Assembly: GCF_040096015.1 (NCBI RefSeq)
Contig: NZ_JBBMFO010000035.1
Coordinates: 1 to 15,263, forward strand
Direction: 5' to 3'
Origin: Peptoniphilus_A hominis
GTDB lineage: Bacteria > Bacillota > Clostridia > Tissierellales > Peptoniphilaceae
DNA: 15,263 nt
Shown: piece by piece, positions 7,480-13,637 of the stretch
Layout: each line of letters opens with the position of its first letter
How positions within the stretch are numbered: position 1 is the stretch's first letter
Program-made: the position numbers and the translations under genes
Notes under the pieces: model-generated
What the model saw: the letters and a program-made list of their open reading frames with translations, nothing else
What the model was told of the DNA's origin: nothing
Database searches by the model: none

Positions 7480-7605
7480 TTAATGAAGAGAAGCATCTAC
7501 AATAGCGCTACCTAATATTATTGCCATAACTATATTTGAGCAAGCTATTATTATACTCCCAATAATTATAGAAGTTCCAATTTTATGTTCACTTTTCTTT
7601 TCCAT
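7480..7605 (-). CDS. Small putative membrane protein, 41 aa
   Basis: A short open frame not recognised as any known family. It begins MEKKSEHKIG and then has one long hydrophobic run (about residues 9-36, rich in Ile, with Gly, Ala and Ser), followed by a short polar tail VDASLH. This suggests a single membrane-spanning helix with a basic N-terminus. The ATG has a good SD, GAGGTGA at 7610-7616, four bases away. It is convergent with etfA and shares the terminator at 7415-7451. The charged head plus a single helix would also suit a toxin-like or regulatory small membrane protein, but nothing here proves that. Its reality rests on the SD, the amphiphilic layout and the lack of another gene here. 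Confidence 0.55.
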   Translation of the reverse strand: MEKKSEHKIGTSIIIGSIIIACSNIVMAIILGSAIVDASLH

Positions 7606-7745
7606 ACTCTCACCTCATATAACTTTTTGTGATTTACATTAGTATCTTTTATATGTATTTTACCCGTCTATTTATCCATAAAACTTAAACTTAATTTTTT
7701 TATTTATTCCAAGATATCCGACTCACTGGACAATGGTCTCTATTC

Positions 7746-7839
7746 GGTCGCATGGCTGAGACTTGATCAAATTTCTGCAAGAAATTTTGATAAGTCTGCC
7801 CGCAGATTTTTGCTTGCCAAAAATCTGTGTTCCTTTATT
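7746..7839. repeat. Double-hairpin intergenic repeat, copy A
   Basis: The first of two ~90-bp near-identical units. It contains a long imperfect hairpin at 7759-7797: arms begin AGACTT and end AAGTCT, about 17 paired bases per side with two single-base bulges and a 3-nt loop. A perfect 10-bp hairpin follows at 7803-7827, CAGATTTTTG-N5-CAAAAATCTG. The shared core with copy B runs 7751-7839. No coding potential is convincing. It looks like a dispersed REP/MITE-like element. Confidence 0.75.
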
Positions 7840-7879
7840 ATAGCTGGATAAGATTTTTCATCAGCTCATGCTTCGCTAA

Positions 7880-7976
7880 GGCTCGCATAGGCTGAGACTT
7901 GGTCAAATTTCTGAAAAGAAATTTTGATAAGTCTGCCCGCAGATTTTTGCTTGTCAAAAATCTGTGTTCCTTTATT
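7880..7976. repeat. Double-hairpin intergenic repeat, copy B
   Basis: Second copy in the same orientation, about 46 bases after copy A. The shared core 7886-7976 is 91 bp against 89 bp in A, differing by two single-base insertions and a few substitutions. It holds the same two hairpins, at 7895-7934 and 7940-7964. Loop changes (CTTGC to CTTGT) leave the stem intact, and both arms of the second hairpin are unchanged. Confidence 0.75.
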
Positions 7977-7992
7977 CTCACCACAAAACCAT

Positions 7993-8018
7993 AAAAACAG
8001 AGACTCGTCTCTGTTTTT
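7993..8018 (-). terminator. Strong hairpin, terminator downstream of the lrgAB operon
   Basis: A 12-bp perfect inverted repeat, AAAAACAGAGAC (7993-8004) and GTCTCTGTTTTT (8007-8018), with a 2-nt centre. It has T-tracts in both directions. It is the second hairpin after lrgB on the minus strand and borders the double-hairpin repeats. Confidence 0.75.
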
Positions 8019-8032
8019 CTTATCATTAAAAG

Positions 8033-8057
8033 GACCTATTGAGGGAGACAATAGGTC
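8033..8057 (-). terminator. First hairpin after lrgB, weak intrinsic terminator
   Basis: An 8-bp stem (GACCTATT at 8033-8040, AATAGGTC at 8050-8057) with a 9-nt loop. On the minus strand it is followed by CCTTTTAAT, a short U-tract. It lies 34 bases past the lrgB stop; with the stronger hairpin at 7993-8018 it probably ends the six-gene transcript. Confidence 0.6.
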
Positions 8058-8091
8058 TAATAAATTTATTTAGTTCAAAACAACATTCGCC

Positions 8092-8784
8092 TTAAAATAA
8101 GCCTTCTATAACTTTCATTGCAAGAGGCATTAGGATTACAGTCACAAGACCTGCCACTGCAATTGAAAGTCCACTCATGGCACCTTGGATCTCTCCAAGC
8201 TTTCTCGCTTCAGATGTTCCAACTGCGTGAGAAGATGTACCAATGGCAACACCTTGTGCTGTTGGGTCCTTTATCCTAAAGAGCTTTATGATCATTGGCG
8301 CAATAACTGCACCAGTCACCCCTCTTATTACTACAAGCACTGCAGTAATGGCAGAGGCGCCGCCATACTCTTCAGAAAGAGAAATTGCAATTGCAGTTGT
8401 AATTGATTGTGGAGTTGCAGACACAACTATGTTTTTGTCAAAGCCAGCCATGTGGAAGACAAAGACCACAAATAACATTGCAATTACAGAGCCAAGTACC
8501 GTTCCTGAAAGAATTGGGATTAAATTTTTCTTTAGTTCAGGCAAATTTTCGTACAAATCAACAACCATTGCTACTGTGGCAGGAGCGATGAAGAACATTA
8601 TAAAGTCTCCACCCTGCTTATAATCTTCGTAGGGTATTCCTGTCACCTTTAAAAATAAAATACATAGGGCAATGGATATTAGTAGAGGATTGGCCAAAGG
8701 AGTTTTTAATTTTTTGTTGATCATCTTGCCTATTTCAAAAGTTGCAAAGGTCAAAATGATGCCAAAGTATTTGTTACTAAACAT
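8092..8784 (-). CDS. lrgB: LrgB/CidB family membrane protein
   Basis: Polytopic membrane protein of 230 aa. Family landmarks: PQSITTAIAISLSEEYGG (125-142) matches the PKSVTTPIA..-type motif, and GTSSHAVGTSEARKLGE (182-198) is the LrgB signature. Several hydrophobic helices cover most of the rest. The family was first linked to control of murein hydrolases and cell lysis. Later work showed that LrgAB-type pairs move pyruvate in Bacillus (PftAB) and Streptococcus mutans, and the plant homologue PLGG1 moves glycolate/glycerate. Here it is last in an operon with a 2-hydroxyacid dehydrogenase, which favours a transport role. It overlaps lrgA by 8 bases and has a GGAGGA SD inside the lrgA end. Confidence 0.9.
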   Translation of the reverse strand: MFSNKYFGIILTFATFEIGKMINKKLKTPLANPLLISIALCILFLKVTGIPYEDYKQGGDFIMFFIAPATVAMVVDLYENLPELKKNLIPILSGTVLGSVIAMLFVVFVFHMAGFDKNIVVSATPQSITTAIAISLSEEYGGASAITAVLVVIRGVTGAVIAPMIIKLFRIKDPTAQGVAIGTSSHAVGTSEARKLGEIQGAMSGLSIAVAGLVTVILMPLAMKVIEGLF

Positions 8785-9127
8785 CTTTCCTCCTTTGTAA
8801 AATTTCTATAATTTTACCAGTAAGTCCCATTGTTATAGCTGTGCCAAGGACTACTAGAACCACGAGTAGGCCAGCCTTTCCCCTTATCTCGTCATAGGAA
8901 TTTATAATGCCAACGCCTGCTGGCACAAACAAAATCGCCAAATTTTGTAAAATTCCGTTGGAAGTCTTTTTAACATCGTCGGGTTTTATTATTCCAACTG
9001 CAAAGGCTATGAAGAGATAAATCATACCATATACAGCTTCAGGTATTGGGAAATTTATAAGGTGTCTAGTCACTACTCCAAGCATTAAGCAGACACATAA
9101 TATTACAAATTCCTTTAAATAGTTCAT
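8777..9127 (-). CDS. lrgA: LrgA/CidA family membrane protein
   Basis: Small membrane protein of 116 aa with about four hydrophobic segments and a charged C-terminus (LQRRKDV). Family motifs: FPIPEAVYGMIYLF (26-39), matching the PiPgsviGM-type motif, and LAILFVPAGVGIINSYDEI (63-81), matching the llFVPagVGvm-type motif. It is the holin-like partner of LrgB and is expected to form a complex with it. Its SD AGGTGA overlaps the etfA stop (TAGGTGA), leaving 7 bases between genes, so it is firmly part of the flavoprotein operon. A role with LrgB in moving a small carboxylate is the context-based reading; a lysis-control role is the older alternative. Confidence 0.88.
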   Translation of the reverse strand: MNYLKEFVILCVCLMLGVVTRHLINFPIPEAVYGMIYLFIAFAVGIIKPDDVKKTSNGILQNLAILFVPAGVGIINSYDEIRGKAGLLVVLVVLGTAITMGLTGKIIEILQRRKDV

Positions 9128-9134
9128 AAGTCAC

Positions 9135-10106
9135 CTATGCGTTTTCTTTAATTTTTTTCACTTCTTCAATAAGTAGTGGAAGAATAACTTTACAATCTCC
9201 AACTATTCCCACATCAGCTAGCTTAAATATAGGAGCGTCTTCGTCCTTATTTATTGCTAGGATAAAACCAGAGTTTTCCATGCCAGAAATGTGTTGCACT
9301 GCGCCAGAAACTCCACAGCCAATGTATAGGGCTGGTGAAACAATTTTACCAGATTGACCAATTTGTGAAGCCTTTGGAAGAACTCCATCGTCAATTACTG
9401 GTCTTGTTCCAGATATTGGAGCACCAAAAACATCAGCAAGTTCCTTAACAAGTGGGAAGATTTCATCAGATGATGCACCTCTACCACAAGTTACTATTAC
9501 TGGAGCATCTTCAAGATTTATTTCAGCACCTGCTGCCATTACCACATCTCTTATGATTGATTTTATGTCCTTAACTTCATCAATATTTTCTTCTACAAGA
9601 TTTCCTACGCCATTTAGATCCTCTCTCTTGTCAAAGGATCCTGCTCTCACTGTGATAATTCTTGGAGCCTTGTTTAGCTTTGATTCAGTTAAAACAGTTG
9701 CCCCATAAGAAGGACTTACATAAAGGACTTCTTCTCCTTCAAATTTAATTTCCATTACATTTGTAAGAGAAACTGTGTCAAATGTGGCAGCAACATTTGG
9801 AGCCAAGTCCTTGCCGTCTAGTGTACCTGGGATAAATATGTCTTCACAATCATATTTTTTAGCCACTTCAACAATAATATTTGAGAAGTCTTCCATGTTG
9901 TAGGCGTCTCTTTTTACAAGTACAATATCACTTGCTCCTGCTCCCTTAATTTTATTTAATTCATCATCTTTTAATTCTTCTGTAATTAAAGCAAGAGATT
10001 TATTTCCCTTTTCAACTGCAATTTCACTTGCCTTAGATAGAGCTTCTAAAGAAAGTTTAATAGGAGCACCCTCTTTAATTTCTATATAAGTTAATATATT
10101 TTTCAT
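9135..10106 (-). CDS. etfA: Electron transfer flavoprotein subunit alpha (second ETF, operon-linked)
   Basis: ETF alpha subunit of 323 aa with a standard FAD domain: TCGRG (206-210), GTRPVIDDG (233-241) with the expected arginine R235, QIGQSGK (248-254), GVSGAVQH (265-272), INKDEDAPIF (285-294). The N-terminal domain starts at once (MKNILTYIEI). No extra ferredoxin domain and no CxxCxxC iron-sulfur motif is present, unlike some lactate- and caffeyl-CoA-linked EtfA proteins. Its four cysteines (87, 207, 264, 305) are scattered. The SD GGAGGA overlaps the etfB stop codon (TAGGAGGA). It pairs with the preceding EtfB as the electron hub for the two dehydrogenases upstream. Confidence 0.95.
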   Translation of the reverse strand: MKNILTYIEIKEGAPIKLSLEALSKASEIAVEKGNKSLALITEELKDDELNKIKGAGASDIVLVKRDAYNMEDFSNIIVEVAKKYDCEDIFIPGTLDGKDLAPNVAATFDTVSLTNVMEIKFEGEEVLYVSPSYGATVLTESKLNKAPRIITVRAGSFDKREDLNGVGNLVEENIDEVKDIKSIIRDVVMAAGAEINLEDAPVIVTCGRGASSDEIFPLVKELADVFGAPISGTRPVIDDGVLPKASQIGQSGKIVSPALYIGCGVSGAVQHISGMENSGFILAINKDEDAPIFKLADVGIVGDCKVILPLLIEEVKKIKENA

Positions 10107-10115
10107 CTTTTCCTC

Positions 10116-10883
10116 CTATAAAACCTTTTGTTCCTTCATGATTGCAATAGCCTTTGCTACGCTATCTTCTGGCTCTTCTTCTTGAATCTTAACTCCAGCT
10201 TCCCTCTTCTTAGGTTCAAAGTCCTTAATCTCTTCAAGAGTTAAAGAAGAGTAACAAGTAACTTCAAAGTCTTCAATCTTTTGTCTTCTTGCAGCCATCT
10301 TTGACTTTATAGTAGGGTATCTTGGTTCATAATCTGGCTTAGCAATAGTTACAACGCATGGAGTTTTTGTTTCAATTTCTCTATAGCCACCGTCAATTTC
10401 TTGCTTAGTGATAAGTTTGTCCCCATCTAATTTCATTTCGATAACAGATGTTACAACGCCAAGATCAGATTTATTGGCAAAGTAAACTCCAACTTGTGAG
10501 CCTTCAGCGTCAGTAGTTTCCTTGCCGAAGCATACAAGGTCAAATTTGCCAAGTTCTTCTTCCAATTTCGCCTTTGCGCCCATAAGTATTTCTGTAATCA
10601 TTTTTGCATCAAGATTTCTATAATCATCACGCTTTACTAAGTATGCCTTGTCAGCTCCAACAGCTAGACAGTTTTTAAGTGAATTTTTAACATCTTCACC
10701 GCCAATAGAAAGAACAGTTACTTGTCCTTCAACTTCTTCCTTTAACCTTACAGCCATTTCAAGGGAGTAAGTGTCAAAGGCATTAACAACAGGTGTGATG
10801 GAATCTATTGCAGCTCTGTCATCAACGACAGAAACTGCAACTGAATCATCAGGCACTTCTTTTATACAAACTAAAATATTCAT
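10116..10883 (-). CDS. etfB: Electron transfer flavoprotein subunit beta (second ETF, altered nucleotide loop)
   Basis: ETF beta subunit of 255 aa. The fold markers are present: MNILVCIKEVPD start, SIGGEDVKNSLKNCLAVGAD (59-78), and DLVCFGKETTDAEGSQVG (115-132). The nucleotide loop reads DAEGSQVGV where the first EtfB of this window has DGDTGQVGP. The loop still spans the same length, but the second Asp/Thr pair is gone, so binding of AMP, FAD or NAD(H) here may differ. The C-terminal arm (REAGVKIQEEE, 227-237) is typical. It starts 2 bases after the acyl-CoA dehydrogenase stop with SD GAGAGG (10890-10895), so it is co-transcribed. ETF identity is secure; whether it is bifurcating cannot be read from sequence alone, and I lean towards not. 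Confidence 0.94.
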   Translation of the reverse strand: MNILVCIKEVPDDSVAVSVVDDRAAIDSITPVVNAFDTYSLEMAVRLKEEVEGQVTVLSIGGEDVKNSLKNCLAVGADKAYLVKRDDYRNLDAKMITEILMGAKAKLEEELGKFDLVCFGKETTDAEGSQVGVYFANKSDLGVVTSVIEMKLDGDKLITKQEIDGGYREIETKTPCVVTIAKPDYEPRYPTIKSKMAARRQKIEDFEVTCYSSLTLEEIKDFEPKKREAGVKIQEEEPEDSVAKAIAIMKEQKVL

Positions 10884-10885
10884 TC

Positions 10886-12022
10886 TTAACCTCTCAATAA
10901 ATTATTAGCAACAACAATTCTCAAAATTTCGTTAGTACCTTCAAAAATTTGGAAGATCTTTGCATCTCTTAAAAGTTTTTCAACAGGATATTCTCTGCTG
11001 TAGCCATAACCGCCAAATAGTTGGATAGCATCTTCAGCCACTCTCATAGCTATATCAGAAGCATAACATTTTGCAATTGCAGATTCTCTATTGTAGCTTA
11101 GACCCATGTCCATTCTTGTAAGTGCATTTGCAACCATTTGTCTTGCAACTTCAGTTTGAATGTCCATGTCAGCAAGTTTAAATTGAATAGCTTGGTTTGC
11201 ATTAATAGCTTTGCCAAATTGGATTCTTTCACTTGTATATTTTTTAGCTTCGTCAATTCCTCTTTGAGCAATACCAACAGCTATACAACCCATCCAAGCC
11301 CTAGCTTGGTCAAGAGTCTTCATGGCAATAGAAAAGCCCTTGCCTTCTTCGCCAATAAGATTTGATGCAGGAATTCTACAATCTTCAAGGACAACATCAG
11401 TTGTGTTAGAAGTTCTAATTCCCATCTTGTCTTCTTCCTTGCCTGAGCTTAGTCCAGGAGTTCCAGCTGGCACTAAGAACATAGAAAGACCCTTTACTCC
11501 CTTAGATTTATCAGTTGAGGCAGTAATACAATAATAAGATGCAACAGCGCCATTAGTGATGAAGCACTTTCTTCCGTTAAGCACATATTCGTCGCCATCT
11601 TTTACAGCAGTAGTAGTTCCTGAACTTGCATCAGAACCAGCGCCTGGTTCAGTAAGACAGAAAGCACCAAGTCCGCCTTCCATAGCTATGTCAGCAACAT
11701 AATTTTTTTGTTCTTCGCTACCTGCAATAAGAACTGGTTTCATGCCAAGTCCTGATGCAGAAATAGTAGTGGCAAAACCAGCGTCAGCCTTTGCCATTTC
11801 TTCAAATAGAGCAGCAATATCCACTCTTGAAAGACCAGGTCCACCTAATTCTTCAGGCACTTCAAGAGCAAAGTATCCTTGTTCCTTTGCCATTTCGTAT
11901 AAGTCTTCTGGCCATTCACCAGTTTTATCTGCTTCTTTACAAACTTCAACAACTTCCTTCTCACAGAAGTTTCTAACATCTAAAAGCAAGTCCTTTGCTT
12001 CTTCAGAAATTAAATATGACAT
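10886..12022 (-). CDS. Acyl-CoA dehydrogenase / enoyl-CoA reductase (short-chain type)
   Basis: FAD enzyme of 378 aa, cytosolic, exchanging electrons between acyl-CoA and ETF. Motifs: FCLTEPGAGSD (121-131), MGIRTSNTTDVVLEDC (200-215), ERIQFGK (265-271), QLFGGYGYSREYP (334-346) and FEGTNEI (360-366). E361 sits where butyryl-CoA dehydrogenases have the catalytic base. The length is normal. In a fermenter the likely direction is reduction of an enoyl-CoA such as crotonyl-CoA or acryloyl-CoA. The substrate chain length cannot be fixed by eye. It sits between the hydroxyacid dehydrogenase (32 bases upstream) and etfB (2 bases downstream), so all likely act together. SD is AAGGGG, weaker than its neighbours. 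Confidence 0.93.
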   Translation of the reverse strand: MSYLISEEAKDLLLDVRNFCEKEVVEVCKEADKTGEWPEDLYEMAKEQGYFALEVPEELGGPGLSRVDIAALFEEMAKADAGFATTISASGLGMKPVLIAGSEEQKNYVADIAMEGGLGAFCLTEPGAGSDASSGTTTAVKDGDEYVLNGRKCFITNGAVASYYCITASTDKSKGVKGLSMFLVPAGTPGLSSGKEEDKMGIRTSNTTDVVLEDCRIPASNLIGEEGKGFSIAMKTLDQARAWMGCIAVGIAQRGIDEAKKYTSERIQFGKAINANQAIQFKLADMDIQTEVARQMVANALTRMDMGLSYNRESAIAKCYASDIAMRVAEDAIQLFGGYGYSREYPVEKLLRDAKIFQIFEGTNEILRIVVANNLLRG

Positions 12023-12040
12023 CTTTATCCCCTTTTTCCT

Positions 12041-12066
12041 ATTAAATAACTTTATTAAATAACTTT
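12041..12066. repeat. Tandem 13-bp duplication across the glcD stop codon
   Basis: ATTAAATAACTTT occurs twice in a row, at 12041-12053 and 12054-12066. On the minus strand the second copy encodes the last residues (K-V-I) and stop of the hydroxyacid dehydrogenase; the first lies in the 32-base gap before the acyl-CoA dehydrogenase. It looks like a recent slippage duplication and does not change either protein. Confidence 0.8.
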
Positions 12067-13467
12067 ATTTGGATTTAAAATCATGTTAGGGTCAAATACC
12101 TTTTTAATGCCTCTCATTAATTCAGTATTAACATCCCCTTCGAACATCTTCAAGAATTCCTTCTTACCAAAGCCAATTCCGTGTTCACCAGAAATTTGTC
12201 CGCCCATTTCATAAGCCTTTCCATAAATGTCCTTCATGAAGACTTCAACTTCTTTGACAAATTCTTCTTTTTCCATGTCATTTGAGCAAGTGTAGATGTG
12301 TAAGTTGCCATCGCCTGCGTGACCAAAGCTCTTAACTTCAAATGGGAAGTCCTTAGCTCTTTCGTTTACATAGTGAACATACTTAGCAATCATGTTAATT
12401 GGCACAACAACATCACATTCATCAAGAAGTTTAGTTTGTGATTCAATAGCTTCAAGGAAAGATGATCTTGCAGCCCAAGCTTCTTTAATCTTGTTTGGAG
12501 TGTCAGCAACTAAAATATCAATTGCTCCAGCTTCCATAAGAACTTCAGCAGCTTCTTCTATAATGTCGTTAAGTTCATCTTCATCATTTCCATCAAAAGT
12601 AATAAGAAGGTAAGCTCCAATGTCAATTCCTTCTAATTCCTTAGGGAAAGTAGATTTTCCAATATAAATTTCAGACATATTAACAATTTCTTTTTCCATA
12701 AATTCAATAGCTTGTGGGTTTAAGTGAGCCTTGAAAAGTTGTGGAACAGTTGAAATACAAGTATCAAGGTCTTCGTAAGGAACGATTAGAGAAATAGTTT
12801 CCTTTGGAGCAGGAATAATCTTTAAAGTAAGTTCAGTGATAATTCCTAGAGTTCCTTCAGAGCCAATGATTAAGTCCTTTAGAGAATAACCAGTTGAAGT
12901 TTTAGATACAGTTGCACCAAATTGAGTGATTTCACCAGTAGGAAGAACAACTTCCATTGAACGCACATAGTTTCTTGTAGTGCCATACTTAACAGCTCTC
13001 ATGCCACCAGCGTTAGTAGCAACATTTCCCCCAAGAGTTGCAAACTTTTCACCTGGATCAGGTGGATACATATAACCTCTAGTCAAGCAGTCTTCAGCAA
13101 GATCGTTTAATAATACACCTGGCTCAACTTTAACAACCATGTTTTCTTCATCATAAGCAAGAATTTTATTCATTGATTGCATATTAAGCATTACGCCGCC
13201 AAATCTTGAAACACCAGCGCCAGTAAGACCAGTGCCAGCACCTCTTGCCAATACTGGAATTTTATTTTCGTTACAAATTTTTACGATCTTTGAAACTTCT
13301 TCTGCAGAAGTAACATCAACAACAAGATCCGGTTGTCCTTCGCCATAAATTGGCATTTCATCGTGGAAGAAGTCAATATTGATTTCTTCGCCAACATATA
13401 CTTTGCCGCTAACAGCAGCCTTAATGTCCTCAATAACCTTATCAGTTACAGAATTATAATTTGCCAT
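12055..13467 (-). CDS. FAD-binding 2-hydroxyacid dehydrogenase, GlcD/D-lactate dehydrogenase type
   Basis: Flavoprotein of 470 aa in the vanillyl-alcohol oxidase/GlcD family, which oxidises D-lactate, glycolate or D-2-hydroxyglutarate. The FAD domain shows ARGAGTGLTGAGV (74-86) and YPPDPG..ATLGGNVATNAGG (134-155). The C-terminal catalytic domain has the metal/substrate histidines GHAGDGNLH (382-390) and GEHGIG (427-432), and ends NPNKVI. I start it at the ATG 13467: GGAGGG (13472-13477) is four bases upstream. A longer frame to a TTG at 13479 would include that SD in the protein. It is first in a six-gene unit with its own acyl-CoA dehydrogenase, ETF and LrgAB. ETF-linked lactate dehydrogenases of this family are known from acetogens (LctD). 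Which hydroxyacid is used is not determined. Confidence 0.92.
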   Translation of the reverse strand: MANYNSVTDKVIEDIKAAVSGKVYVGEEINIDFFHDEMPIYGEGQPDLVVDVTSAEEVSKIVKICNENKIPVLARGAGTGLTGAGVSRFGGVMLNMQSMNKILAYDEENMVVKVEPGVLLNDLAEDCLTRGYMYPPDPGEKFATLGGNVATNAGGMRAVKYGTTRNYVRSMEVVLPTGEITQFGATVSKTSTGYSLKDLIIGSEGTLGIITELTLKIIPAPKETISLIVPYEDLDTCISTVPQLFKAHLNPQAIEFMEKEIVNMSEIYIGKSTFPKELEGIDIGAYLLITFDGNDEDELNDIIEEAAEVLMEAGAIDILVADTPNKIKEAWAARSSFLEAIESQTKLLDECDVVVPINMIAKYVHYVNERAKDFPFEVKSFGHAGDGNLHIYTCSNDMEKEEFVKEVEVFMKDIYGKAYEMGGQISGEHGIGFGKKEFLKMFEGDVNTELMRGIKKVFDPNMILNPNKVI

Positions 13468-13507
13468 GTTTCCCTCCAAATTTTTTAAAAATATTCTTCT
13501 TGTTTTT

Positions 13508-13513
13508 ATTATA
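13508..13513 (-). promoter_or_regulatory. -10 element for the glcD-acd-etfBA-lrgAB operon
   Basis: Reads TATAAT on the minus strand, 41 bases before the glcD ATG. The -35 position (13531-13536, reading ACCGTT) is far from consensus, so activation by a regulator is plausible. A short perfect palindrome, CTTGCAAG (13546-13553), lies just upstream, between this promoter and that of the divergent HTH gene, and could be an operator. Confidence 0.5.
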
Positions 13514-13576
13514 TAACCTAATTGTAAAAAAACGGTTTATTGGCACTTGCAAGAACTTGAATCATAGTGACATTAT

Positions 13577-13605
13577 TTGACTTTTATTCAACAAAACAAT
13601 ATAAT
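13577..13605 (+). promoter_or_regulatory. Near-consensus sigma-A promoter of the HTH gene
   Basis: TTGACT at 13577-13582, then exactly 17 bases, then TATAAT at 13600-13605. Transcription would start about 25 bases before the ATG, which has SD AAGGGAG at 13625-13631. This is the best-formed promoter in the window. Confidence 0.8.
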
Positions 13606-13637
13606 TTAAACATATTATTTTAAGAAGGGAGAAAAAT

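Noticed and set aside
7746..7976. CRISPR array
   Set aside because: Only two ~90-bp units with internal hairpins and one spacer-like gap; no short regular repeats and no cas genes.
7838..8051. Two overlapping open frames of about 60 codons on the minus strand
   Set aside because: They run through the double-hairpin repeat and a terminator, and have no convincing start or SD. Their coding look comes from the repeat.
13468..13479. TTG start giving four extra residues on the GlcD protein
   Set aside because: The GGAGGG SD would lie inside the coding sequence; the ATG at 13467 is correctly spaced after it.
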